A stretch of 12,757 nucleotides of DNA. Source: an uncultured Flavobacteriales bacterium (GTDB taxonomy: Bacteria > Bacteroidota > Bacteroidia > Palsa-965). Within the stretch, counting starts at the first letter, position 1, and each line of letters starts with the position of its first letter. The notes beneath the pieces are model-generated. The model was not told where the DNA came from. It did not search any database and saw nothing but the letters and a program-made list of their open reading frames with translations. The stretch lies in contig CAMLEF010000097.1 in NCBI GenBank assembly GCA_946478675.1, positions 1-12,757 of the forward strand, read 5' to 3'. Shown here in pieces: positions 1-9,064 of this stretch. Position numbers and translations under genes: made by a program.

Positions 1-1
1 C

Positions 2-2110
2 GGTGCTGCGGGTCCTGCCGGAGCAAACGGCGCGAACGGCGCAACCGGCCCCACGGGCCCAACCGGCGCGAACGGCGTGGCAGGAGCTACCGGTGCTACC
101 GGCATTGCTGGTCCTTCTGGTGCTACTGGCCCTTCCGGCGCTAACGGAGCCAACGGCTCAACCGGCCCCACGGGTCCGACCGGCCCGACCGGCTTCGGTG
201 TTGGCCCGACAGGTCCGACCGGCGCTACGGGTAACGCAGGCGCTAACGGCGCTACAGGCGCGACCGGCTCCACGGGGGCAAACGGCGTAACCGGACCGAC
301 GGGCGCTACGGGTATTGCAGGTAACAACGGTGCTACCGGAGCAACAGGCGCTACCGGTGCCACGGGAGCAAACGGCACCAACGGAACGAACGGCGCTACC
401 GGTCCCACCGGACCTACGGGTCTCACGGGAGCAGCGGGCGCAACGGGTCCTGCAGGCGCGGCAGGCGCAACAGGTCCTGCAGGTGCAGCGGGAGCTACGG
501 GGCCCTCAGGTGCAGCGGGAGCAACCGGTCCCACCGGCCCGACCTGGACGCTGACGACACCGACCTTCAACGCAAGCGGCACACTGACCGTAAACGGCAC
601 AGCCGGCTCCGGCGGCCCCGTTACCACCACGACACAAGCATGGCTCGTAGGCGGCAATACGCTTGCGGCTACCGGCGCTTTCGGCACGATCAGCAACAAC
701 CACGTCGACCTGATTTCCAACAACCTGGTCCGCGGACGTCTTTCCAACCTCGGCGAATTCTTCATCGGCACGACGAACACGACGCTTACCGGTGACCTGA
801 TGAACGCGGTGAGCAACGCTACTTTCCCCTGGGCAGCCAACGGTTACTCCAGCTTCAACGGCGGTGGCGTTTACGGCGCGATCCTCGCGGGCACAACCTC
901 ATTCGGCGGTGTTCAGGGCGAATACAACTCTGCTGCGCTGGGCATGTTCAATACGGCAGGCGTTCGCGGTATTTACGCAGGTGGTGGTACGGGAACCGGC
1001 TTCCGCACACTGGCGGCTACCGGCCCTGAAACAGGTGTGACCGGAACGATCAGCACGACCACGGCCACTTATGCATTCGGCGTGTTCGGCTCCTCGCCTT
1101 CGACGACCAGTCGCACTGGTGGCGTCTTCGGTGATGATGGTGGTTATGCGCAAGGCGCCCTGGGCTACTTTGCTTCCACCATTGTCGACTATTCCGTTTA
1201 TGGATTCGGCCAGGCTTACCAAACCGGTCTTGCCACCGGCCGTATCGGGAATACCTCCGGCCAGGAAGCTTTCACGGCCGGCACTTCCGCCAACTGGGAC
1301 GGTACTGTAAACACCAACGTCGGTCTTGGTATCTACGGTGGCGTGATGGGCGGCTGGGTACGCGGCATGGCTTACGGTATGAACGTAAAAGGCACGCGTT
1401 ATTCGCTGTATGTCGATGGTTACACCTTCACGAACAAACCGATCGCACAGCTGATCGACAAGCAGGACGGCACCGGTAACCGCGTCGCCGCTTACACCAC
1501 GAGCTCGATGACTTCCGATGTTACTTCGCGCGGCAAATCGCAGCTTTCTTCGGGAGAACAGTACGTTGCGTTCGATGACAACTTCAAAGCGGTGATCACC
1601 GATCCTTCCGATCTCGTGATCACGGTTACGCCGACCGGAAATTCGAATGGTGTTTACGTCAGCTCCGTCGATGCGAACGGCTTCACGGTAAAAGAAAACA
1701 ACTCGGGCACGTCGAATGTTTCCTTCAACTGGATTGCGGTGGCAACGATCAAAGGAAACGAAACGCCGGCCGTTGCCCCGGAAGTGCTCTCTTCGGATTT
1801 CGACACCAAGATGCGCGGTGTAATGTTCAACGACAACAACAACACCGATACGCCGCAGCCGATCTGGTGGGACGGCACGCAGGATCGATTCGACCAGCCC
1901 CCCGCAAAACAGCCCGATCCGAATTACACCACCTCACAGCGTCCGCAGGACGGCTCTCCGTCGACCGGCAGCAGCGAACGTCCGGCACAGCAGCCCGCTA
2001 ACTACTACCAGCAGCCCCAGGCTCCTGCACAGCAAGCGCCCGCACAAGGCCGTCCGCAGCAACCGGCACAACAGCAGCAGCAACAACAAAACGTTAGCCG
2101 CCCGCACTAA
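2..2110 (+). CDS. Collagen-like (Gly-X-Y) surface protein, 5' end cut off by the window edge
   Basis: The frame is open from base 2, so the true start lies upstream; the in-frame GTG at base 77 is inside the Gly-X-Y repeat and is not credible. The visible part is 702 residues. Residues 1-181 are about 59 Gly-X-Y triplets ([15 protein letters not shown]), with Pro in X, Thr or Asn mostly in Y and no charged residues, broken once by GFGVG. A Trp at 182 opens a Gly/Thr/Asn-rich middle domain. Residues about 467-581 form a C-terminal domain resembling that of the next gene (GVYVSS, SNVSFNW). The last 120 residues are a Pro/Gln-rich tail with a run of seven Gln. The missing N-terminus is probably a signal peptide and [12 protein letters not shown] module, as in the downstream paralogue. 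Likely role is an extracellular or surface-attached trimeric fibre (inference). No type IX secretion C-terminal domain is visible. A terminator follows 24 bases after the stop. Confidence 0.85.
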   Translation, partial: GAAGPAGANGANGATGPTGPTGANGVAGATGATGIAGPSGATGPSGANGANGSTGPTGPTGPTGFGVGPTGPTGATGNAGANGATGATGSTGANGVTGPTGATGIAGNNGATGATGATGATGANGTNGTNGATGPTGPTGLTGAAGATGPAGAAGATGPAGAAGATGPSGAAGATGPTGPTWTLTTPTFNASGTLTVNGTAGSGGPVTTTTQAWLVGGNTLAATGAFGTISNNHVDLISNNLVRGRLSNLGEFFIGTTNTTLTGDLMNAVSNATFPWAANGYSSFNGGGVYGAILAGTTSFGGVQGEYNSAALGMFNTAGVRGIYAGGGTGTGFRTLAATGPETGVTGTISTTTATYAFGVFGSSPSTTSRTGGVFGDDGGYAQGALGYFASTIVDYSVYGFGQAYQTGLATGRIGNTSGQEAFTAGTSANWDGTVNTNVGLGIYGGVMGGWVRGMAYGMNVKGTRYSLYVDGYTFTNKPIAQLIDKQDGTGNRVAAYTTSSMTSDVTSRGKSQLSSGEQYVAFDDNFKAVITDPSDLVITVTPTGNSNGVYVSSVDANGFTVKENNSGTSNVSFNWIAVATIKGNETPAVAPEVLSSDFDTKMRGVMFNDNNNTDTPQPIWWDGTQDRFDQPPAKQPDPNYTTSQRPQDGSPSTGSSERPAQQPANYYQQPQAPAQQAPAQGRPQQPAQQQQQQQNVSRPH
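428..535 (+). repeat. Four tandem 27-bp units coding GAAGATGPx
   Basis: Four in-frame copies (428-454, 455-481, 482-508, 509-535) encode the nine-residue unit GAAGATGP[A/A/S/T]. They lie at the C-terminal end of the collagen-like helix of the first gene, just before the GPTW junction. The DNA copies differ mainly at third codon positions. Confidence 0.8.
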
Positions 2111-2134
2111 GAATAACAACAGCTTAAGCATTCC

Positions 2135-2170
2135 GATCCCGTCCTGTCAGCAGGGCGGGATCTTTGTTTT
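2135..2170 (+). terminator. Intrinsic terminator of the first collagen-like gene
   Basis: The 12-bp stem GATCCCGTCCTG / CAGGGCGGGATC (one G-U pair) has a TCAG loop and is followed directly by TTTGTTTT. It starts 24 bases after the stop codon at 2110, so it should end this transcript and separate the two paralogues into different units. Confidence 0.85.
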
Positions 2171-2207
2171 ACAGCACAACCCGCATCGGAAAAGCGGCCT
2201 CACCAGA

Positions 2208-2240
2208 TTTGGCAGATAGCTGAATTTTCGTTTATTTTTG
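2208..2240 (+). promoter_or_regulatory. Bacteroidota-type promoter of the second collagen-like gene
   Basis: TTTG at 2208-2211 is followed after 21 bases by TATTTTTG at 2233-2240. This matches the Bacteroidota sigma-ABfr consensus (TTTG, about 19-21 bases, TAnnTTTG). The predicted transcription start near 2246-2248 gives a leader of about 33 bases. The position also rules out the upstream in-frame TTG at 2238 as a start codon, because it lies inside the -7 box. Confidence 0.65.
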
Positions 2241-2279
2241 CTGTTACACCCAATTGTCGAAACCCACCCTCTACTCTAC

Positions 2280-4796
2280 ATGAAAAAACTACTCTCTGTT
2301 GCGGGAGGAATGCTGGCGCTTACAGCAATCCTACATGCGCAACCGAACAACGTTGGTATCGGTACAACGACGCCCAACGCTTCTTCGATCCTCGAGATGC
2401 AGTCCACTTCGCAAGGCGTGCTCGTCCCCCGCATGACCACCGCGCAGCGACTTGCCATTGCTACACCGGCCAACGGACTGCTGGTGTATGACACCAACTT
2501 CGATTGCTTTTTCTATTACATCGCCGCTACTTCAACGTGGCAGAACATGTGCACTTCTTCGTCCAGCACAGGACCGACCGGCCCGACAGGCGCTACCGGT
2601 CTTGCGGGCGTAACGGGTGCTACCGGCGCCAACGGCGTGACCGGCCCGACCGGCATTCATTGCTGGGATTTGAACGGCAATAACATCAATGATCCTGCGG
2701 AAGACGTCAACAGTGACGGCTCTTGGGATGCGCTCGATTGCCAGGGTGCGGTTGGTGCTACCGGCGCGGCTGGTGCAACAGGCGCTACCGGCGTCGCGGG
2801 TCCTTCCGGCCCTTCCGGTGATCCCGGCGCAACAGGCCCCGCAGGTGCTGCAGGTCCGACAGGCGCGGCTGGTGTTGCCGGCCCGACGGGTGCAACAGGC
2901 GCTACCGGCCCGACCGGCTTCGGCATCGGGCCCACAGGTCCGACCGGCGCTACCGGTAACGCAGGAAGCGCAGGCCCCACAGGTCCTACAGGAGCTAACG
3001 GAACCAATGGTACGAACGGCACGAACGGAGCAACCGGTGCTACCGGTGCAACGGGTGTTGCCGGCCCTAACGGTGCAACCGGCCCGACCGGTCCTTCCGG
3101 CGCTAACGGCGCTGCAGGCGCAACTGGTCCGACAGGTTTGACCGGCGCTGCAGGCCCGACCGGTCCTTCCGGTGCTAACGGTGCGGCAGGTGCTACCGGC
3201 CCGACAGGTTTAACCGGTGCTGCCGGTCCGACGGGTCCTTCGGGCGCTAACGGCGCTGCTGGTGCTACCGGCCCGACCGGTCCCACCTGGACGCTTTCGA
3301 CGATCACTTACAACGCAAACGGAACGGTTACCGTCAACGGTACTGCGGGTTCCGGCGGCCCGATCTCTTCGACTGCCGGCGCATGGCTGACGACAGGCAA
3401 CACCGGTACGATTGCCGGCACGAACTACATCGGCACGAACGACGCGCAGGATTTTGTCACGAAAACCGGCGGTTCTGCTGCGACCAATGAGCGCATGCGC
3501 ATTCTCAGCACCGGCCCCGGCGTGTTCAACGCAACGACGGCGCAGGCAGGCGATGTGTTCTCCGTTTATTCGAACGGTTACGCAGGCGCAACGAACACGC
3601 TCGGCGCTTTCGCGATCAACGGTTATGCGACCGGAACAGGCATCGGCGTTTACGGTGAGAACACCGGCACCGGCGTTGCTACGGAAGGTCTCAACACCAG
3701 CACCACCACGGGTACAGGTGTATACGGCGCAAACGGCGGTAACGCGAACGGCGCAAACGGCGTGTGGGGTGACTATCTCGGCACGAACGCCAACGGTATC
3801 GGCGTGCGCGGACAATCTACGGTGGCCGGCTCAACCGGTATCGGCGTAGGCGGCTTCAGCGTATCGACCGGCATTGGTGTGTATGGCGCGAATACGGGCG
3901 GCGCGGGTACGGGTGTTTACGGCACCAACAACAACGCAGCCGGTATCGGTGTATTCGGCGTGAATACGTCGACCGGAACAGCGATCTACGGCTTCTCGAA
4001 TTCGGGTGCCGATGGTGTTGTCGGCCAGGTCAACAACAATGGCGCGTTCGCAGTCTGGGGCATTAACACGAATGCGACGGGAACTGCGGTTGTCGGCGCA
4101 GGAACGAACTCGACCAGCTTCTTCCTGACGGCAGGATCCGGCGGTTCTTTCAGCGGACGTGACATCGGTGTGTATGGTCGCGCGGTGCAGGATTCCACCA
4201 CGAACGGAACCATGCGCGCAGGCGGCTATTTCTACACGAACATCAACTCGTGGGCCTACTGCGGCGCTGTAACGGCGGCCGGTACGCTGCGCAAGATCGA
4301 AGGTCCGGGTACGGTAAATACGGTTGTGCGCGATCTCAACAACAAGCAGGTGCTGCTCAGCGCGCCGGAAGCTCCGGAAAACCTTTTCGAAGATTACGGC
4401 GTTGGCCAGCTTGTGAATGGAACGGCGCACATCACGCTCGACCCGATCTTCACGAAGAACATCGTCGTGAATGAAGAGCACCCGCTGCGTGTTTTCGTAC
4501 AGCTCGAAGGCGATTGCAACGGCGTTTACGTGACCAGCAAAACGGCGGAAGGTTTCGACGTTACCGAGCTTGCGAACGGTCGCTCGAACGTGAAGTTCAG
4601 CTGGCATGTTGTCGCTAACCGCGCTGACGAAGTGCTGAACGACGGTTCGGTTTCGCGTTACTCCAGCGAGCGTTTCGCTCCGTCGATGGGCGCCCAGCCG
4701 CAGACCACGGATGCGAACAAAACTGCTCCGAAGCCGTCTGCGCCTCCTGTGCAGGAACAGCCTGCTCCGCAGAAAGGCGCTACTAAGCCGCAGTAA
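2280..4796 (+). CDS. Collagen-like (Gly-X-Y) secreted surface protein with Ca-loop-like insert
   Basis: The protein has 838 residues. The start is ATG at 2280 because it opens a Sec signal peptide ([10 protein letters not shown]...ILHAQ, about 1-20) and lies about 33 bases after the predicted transcription start. Residues about 23-92 are a VGIGTTTP...[10 protein letters not shown]...GLLVYDT...W module, often seen at the N-terminus of Bacteroidota fibre-like proteins. Residues 98-336 are Gly-X-Y repeats. They are interrupted at 128-154 by a Cys-bounded Asp/Asn-rich loop resembling EF-hand or thrombospondin-type calcium loops, and once by GFGIG. Residues about 454-607 carry about twelve G-x-x-V-Y/W/F-G repeats, suggesting a beta-solenoid or trimeric prism. 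Residues 658-781 are a C-terminal domain shared in outline with the upstream gene, followed by a Pro/Lys/Gln tail. There is no sortase signal, lipobox or recognisable type IX C-terminal signal. The likely role is a surface fibre or adhesin; the ligand is unknown. Confidence 0.88.
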   Translation: MKKLLSVAGGMLALTAILHAQPNNVGIGTTTPNASSILEMQSTSQGVLVPRMTTAQRLAIATPANGLLVYDTNFDCFFYYIAATSTWQNMCTSSSSTGPTGPTGATGLAGVTGATGANGVTGPTGIHCWDLNGNNINDPAEDVNSDGSWDALDCQGAVGATGAAGATGATGVAGPSGPSGDPGATGPAGAAGPTGAAGVAGPTGATGATGPTGFGIGPTGPTGATGNAGSAGPTGPTGANGTNGTNGTNGATGATGATGVAGPNGATGPTGPSGANGAAGATGPTGLTGAAGPTGPSGANGAAGATGPTGLTGAAGPTGPSGANGAAGATGPTGPTWTLSTITYNANGTVTVNGTAGSGGPISSTAGAWLTTGNTGTIAGTNYIGTNDAQDFVTKTGGSAATNERMRILSTGPGVFNATTAQAGDVFSVYSNGYAGATNTLGAFAINGYATGTGIGVYGENTGTGVATEGLNTSTTTGTGVYGANGGNANGANGVWGDYLGTNANGIGVRGQSTVAGSTGIGVGGFSVSTGIGVYGANTGGAGTGVYGTNNNAAGIGVFGVNTSTGTAIYGFSNSGADGVVGQVNNNGAFAVWGINTNATGTAVVGAGTNSTSFFLTAGSGGSFSGRDIGVYGRAVQDSTTNGTMRAGGYFYTNINSWAYCGAVTAAGTLRKIEGPGTVNTVVRDLNNKQVLLSAPEAPENLFEDYGVGQLVNGTAHITLDPIFTKNIVVNEEHPLRVFVQLEGDCNGVYVTSKTAEGFDVTELANGRSNVKFSWHVVANRADEVLNDGSVSRYSSERFAPSMGAQPQTTDANKTAPKPSAPPVQEQPAPQKGATKPQ
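2661..2741 (+). other. Asp/Asn-rich, Cys-bounded insert inside the collagen-like helix
   Basis: This segment encodes residues 128-154, starting CWDLNGNN and ending WDALDC. Asp and Asn are spaced like metal-binding loops ([13 protein letters not shown], then DVNSDGSWD), and a Cys stands at each end. The flanks are GPTGIH and QGAVGATG, so the insert breaks an otherwise regular Gly-X-Y run. Calcium binding and a disulphide are inferences from the spacing. Confidence 0.6.
3081..3287 (+). repeat. 72-bp tandem repeat (24 residues), 2.9 copies
   Basis: Units lie at 3081-3152, 3153-3224 and 3225-3287 (the last is truncated at 63 bases). Each starts [10 protein letters not shown] and continues with [10 protein letters not shown]. 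Units 1 and 2 encode identical peptides but differ at 10 of 72 bases, all synonymous. Unit 3 differs from unit 2 by synonymous changes plus one Leu-to-Pro change near its end. Confidence 0.9.
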
Positions 4797-4812
4797 TTTT
4801 TGATACGCATTG

Positions 4813-4850
4813 AAAAGGGTCCTCTCCGGAAACGGGGGGGACTTTTTTTT
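4813..4850 (+). terminator. Intrinsic terminator of the second collagen-like gene
   Basis: A stem of about 16 bp runs from AAAAGGGTCCTCTCCG to CGGGGGGGAC plus the T tract. It has a GAAA tetraloop at 4829-4832, several G-U pairs and eight T at 4843-4850. It begins 16 bases after the stop codon. Because the A run pairs with the T run, it could also work weakly for transcription on the opposite strand. Confidence 0.85.
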
Positions 4851-4909
4851 GGTGGTGATTGCAGGAGGTTCGGTGGTGATGGAATTGGCGGCAATGATTG
4901 CTTTTTTAC

Positions 4910-4936
4910 CACTTAAGACACTTTAGGCACTTAAGA
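4910..4936. repeat. Three tandem 9-bp units CACTTAAGA
   Basis: CACTTAAGA (4910-4918), CACTTTAGG (4919-4927) and CACTTAAGA (4928-4936) stand in a head-to-tail row. They lie in the gap between convergent genes, between the collagen-gene terminator and the REP-like hairpin. No function is visible. Confidence 0.7.
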
Positions 4937-4972
4937 AATGGCTTACGGTTCTTTCTAGCCCCGGGCGTAGTG

Positions 4973-5062
4973 GATGGCCCGCAGGGTGCGGCGAACGAAG
5001 CAGAGCGGAGCGGCGCTTTGTTCTGCTGCACCCGAGGACCAGGAACGGAGCACGGGACCATC
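4973..5062 (+). repeat. REP-like or small-RNA-like long hairpin element in a convergent intergenic gap
   Basis: The outer stem GATGGCCCG (4973-4981) pairs with CGGGACCATC (5053-5062), with one bulged A. The inner stem 4984-5001 pairs with 5015-5033 over 18 bp with one bulged T and two G-U pairs, leaving a purine-rich 13-base loop. The two G-U pairs form only in an RNA made from the plus strand; on the other strand they become C-A mismatches. The element is GC-rich beside AT-rich neighbours and lies between two converging genes, a usual place for dispersed palindromic repeats. The rest of the 4851-5164 gap shows no convincing gene. Whether it is a dispersed element, a small RNA or a relic cannot be decided from one copy. 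Confidence 0.5.
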
Positions 5063-5164
5063 ATGTGCTGGCGAAGACGTTTGCTGCAGCTTCAAAAAAA
5101 GCGACAATCGCAGGTTGTGCTGAAAGACACCTGCCCTACTGCCTGAATTTTCATCTACTGCCAT

Positions 5165-5193
5165 GAAAAAAGCCGTCCCTTTCGAAACGGCTT
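5165..5193 (-). terminator. Intrinsic terminator of gyrB
   Basis: Read on the minus strand, AAGCCGTTTC and GGGACGGCTT form a 10-bp stem (two G-U pairs) with a GAAA tetraloop, followed by a run of T. It begins 21 bases after the gyrB stop codon. It faces the collagen-gene terminator across the convergent gap. Confidence 0.85.
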
Positions 5194-5214
5194 CCTTCTT
5201 CGCGTGAAGATTCG

Positions 5215-7203
<1,989 letters not shown>

Positions 7204-7212
7204 TTAGTCTTA

Positions 7213-7220
7213 CAAATATA
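7213..7220 (-). promoter_or_regulatory. -7 promoter box of gyrB
   Basis: On the minus strand this reads TATATTTG, a perfect match to TAnnTTTG. Transcription would start near 7206 and give a leader of about 30 bases before the gyrB ATG. No TTTG -33 element is seen at the usual distance, so the upstream half is weak or replaced by an activator. Confidence 0.5.
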
Positions 7221-7247
7221 CGCTTTTAAACGGCGCGTTTGACTGCT

Positions 7248-7327
7248 AAAACCCTTGAAAACCCTGCGCTTTTATTAACAAATATGTTTATAAAAACAGG
7301 ACGGAAAATTTGGCCGGAAAGGGTTTT
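7248..7327. other. AT-rich gap between gyrB and the barrel gene, with a dyad
   Basis: AAAACCCTT (7248-7256) and AAGGGTTTT (7319-7327) form a 9-bp inverted repeat 62 bases apart. Between them is a near-palindrome TTAACAAATATGTTTA (7275-7290, one mismatched pair plus a mismatch near the centre). It lies upstream of the gyrB promoter and could hold a regulator site. There is no convincing gene in 7177-7420; the open frame on the plus strand at 7239-7424 starts with TTG and runs through the terminator. Confidence 0.25.
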
Positions 7328-7371
7328 TGAGAAGCTTGATTTTTCTTACTTATTCAAAAATGGTGTGAAGC

Positions 7372-7399
7372 AAAAAAAGGGTCGACTAATAGTCGACCC
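7372..7399 (-). terminator. Intrinsic terminator of the TPR/barrel operon
   Basis: On the minus strand, GGGTCGAC, a TATTA loop and GTCGACCC form a perfect stem followed by seven T. The hairpin begins 21 bases after the stop codon of the barrel gene and closes the two-gene operon. Confidence 0.88.
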
Positions 7400-7420
7400 C
7401 GATTATCGCATCATACGATT

Positions 7421-9064
7421 TTAAAAAGTATAGGTGAGGCCTCCGAGCACATTGAATTTCTGTATCGGGTACGCGTACCAGCGCTGGTAACGTTGCGCGG
7501 CGATATTGTTTACGTTGAGGAACAGCGAGAGGAATTTCGTGTAGCGGTACTCGAGCCCGATGTTCACGTCGACGAGGCCTTTCAGCGTGACGCTTTCGAA
7601 TGCAGTGCCCTGCGGGATCTTCGCGTATTGGCCGTTGAGGTAATACAGCTGCGTGCGCGCGAGGATTTTGTCGCGGAGGTTGTATTCGCCGATGAGCGAG
7701 AGCCGCAGCGTGGGCGTGTGCCAGGGATGCGCTTCGACGTCCATGTTGTAGCGGTACCAATCGCCGGCAGCGACGAGCCGCACTTTTTCGAACTGCTGCC
7801 ATTCGAGTTGTCCATGCACGTTGATGACGCTGGCGTTGTCGTAAACTACCGCGAACTTGTTCTGGAAAATATCCTGCGCGCCCGTCGTATTGACGAAGAA
7901 CGGCGCATTCACGAGATCGTAGCGAGAAGCACGCACGTCGTACGCAAGATCTTTCGTGAGCGATCCGCGGAGGCCGGCAGCGAGCTCGTATTTGCGTTGC
8001 GTGTTTTTCAGGTGAAACGCTTCGCTGCTCTGCAGGAACGGATTCTCCAGCGTGAGCGAGCGGAAGCTGTTGCGCTCGAGATAACCGCCCAGCGTTACGT
8101 ACGGCACGAGAATGTGATTGACGACGTCGTAGCTGAAGCTGGCCTGCGGATAGAAATACATCGCGCCTGCATCGACAGATTCATACACCATGCCGATGCC
8201 GATCGCCGCCTGGAATTTGTTGCCGCTCGCGCTGAAGGTCGGCTGCAGCTTCACGATCGTATTCGAAGCGGAATCGCTCGCACTTGCATTGTGGTTGTAA
8301 TCCACGCCGAAGTCGACGGAAAGATGCTCCGTGCGGATGTAGCGGCCGAGCGTTGCATCGAGCTTGATGTTATCCTCTTTCACTTCGTAACGATCGGCGA
8401 GGTGATAATACCGCAGGCCGATGTCGTGATTGATGGCGGTGGAATCGGTGTAATGACTTTGCAATCGCATCGACGGCGCGAAGTAATTGTAGTATTGCCG
8501 CGTGGCGTCTTTTTCAAAGCTGCTGAACGGCGAAACGCTGCCGTAGTTGAACACGGCATCACGATCGTAATCGAACGCGCCATAGAGCACGTGCTTTTTC
8601 AGGAAGCGTTTTCCGTAGAGGTTTAAATCCTGCCGGTTGAAGCCGGAGTAGTCGCCCGCGACATCTTTCGGTCCGCCGCCTGCGGAAAAGTGACGGACGT
8701 GCGCGCCCCATGCGCCGGTTTTCGAGCGCAGGCTCATCACGGAAAATTCACCGTAGAGCGAAGAATAGTTGCCGACACCGAGACGCGCATACGTGCGATA
8801 CAGCTTCTGCACGGGCTCGTTGCCGAGCTTCGCGGGCTTGATCGTATCGATCTTCACGTCGGTGAGGTAACGCTTCATCTGCAGCGTGTAGGTGAACTGC
8901 GGCGCGGGCAGCGTGGTGTCTTTCGTTTTCGCGACGTCGGATTCTTTCGTCACGACTTCTTTCGTGAGCGGAGAAACGTTTCCGACTGCGACAATGGAAA
9001 GGTCGTTCTGCGCGTGCAGGATTCCTGACAGCGCCACCAGGCAAACTATGATCAGCTTTTTCAT
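7421..9064 (-). CDS. TonB-receptor-like outer-membrane beta-barrel protein without a plug
   Basis: The 547-residue protein has a signal peptide at about 1-18 (MKKLIIVCLVAL...ILHA) and a polar segment at 20-70. The conserved-looking stretch TIKPAKLGNEPVQKLYRTY (74-92) leads into RLGVGNYSSLYGEF. The remaining 450 or so residues alternate in the way of amphipathic beta-strands (GLRYYHLADRYEV, GLEYRYTKFLSLF) and end in GGLTYTF. The terminal Phe is typical of BAM-assembled barrels. No TonB box, plug domain or carboxypeptidase-like N-domain is visible, so it is probably not an energised importer, although annotation pipelines may call it a TonB-dependent receptor. The ATG (9064-9062) overlaps the TGA of the TPR gene and is preceded by AGGAGG. 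Co-translation suggests the two proteins act together in the envelope. Substrate and function are unknown. Confidence 0.82.
   Translation of the reverse strand: MKKLIIVCLVALSGILHAQNDLSIVAVGNVSPLTKEVVTKESDVAKTKDTTLPAPQFTYTLQMKRYLTDVKIDTIKPAKLGNEPVQKLYRTYARLGVGNYSSLYGEFSVMSLRSKTGAWGAHVRHFSAGGGPKDVAGDYSGFNRQDLNLYGKRFLKKHVLYGAFDYDRDAVFNYGSVSPFSSFEKDATRQYYNYFAPSMRLQSHYTDSTAINHDIGLRYYHLADRYEVKEDNIKLDATLGRYIRTEHLSVDFGVDYNHNASASDSASNTIVKLQPTFSASGNKFQAAIGIGMVYESVDAGAMYFYPQASFSYDVVNHILVPYVTLGGYLERNSFRSLTLENPFLQSSEAFHLKNTQRKYELAAGLRGSLTKDLAYDVRASRYDLVNAPFFVNTTGAQDIFQNKFAVVYDNASVINVHGQLEWQQFEKVRLVAAGDWYRYNMDVEAHPWHTPTLRLSLIGEYNLRDKILARTQLYYLNGQYAKIPQGTAFESVTLKGLVDVNIGLEYRYTKFLSLFLNVNNIAAQRYQRWYAYPIQKFNVLGGLTYTF

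Noticed and set aside
77..79. GTG as start of the first collagen-like gene
   Set aside because: The Gly-X-Y repeat continues unbroken upstream to base 2, so the gene is truncated by the window edge.
428..544. CRISPR-like array in the repetitive collagen DNA
   Set aside because: The repeats are in-frame coding units without unique spacers and are not palindromic.
2238..2279. Earlier in-frame TTG start for the second collagen-like gene
   Set aside because: It lies inside the predicted -7 box and would put 14 residues ahead of a perfect signal peptide.
2657..3307. Minus-strand frame coding VGPVAP repeats
   Set aside because: It is simply the complement of the Gly-X-Y repeat DNA and does not keep Gly at every third residue.
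4898..5146. 82-codon plus-strand frame in the convergent gap
   Set aside because: It begins with a non-ATG codon and its middle is the REP-like hairpin; composition does not resemble a protein.
7239..7424. 61-codon plus-strand frame between gyrB and the barrel gene
   Set aside because: TTG start, no ribosome-binding site, and it runs through the terminator hairpin of the opposite operon.
7493..8626. 377-codon open frame opposite the barrel gene
   Set aside because: Shadow of the codon usage on the minus strand; no signal, no domain and no promoter.
9041..9043. Cys8 in the barrel signal peptide as a lipoprotein lipobox
   Set aside because: It is preceded by Ile-Ile-Val and followed by further hydrophobic residues; there is no Gly/Ala/Ser at -1, so it is part of the hydrophobic core.
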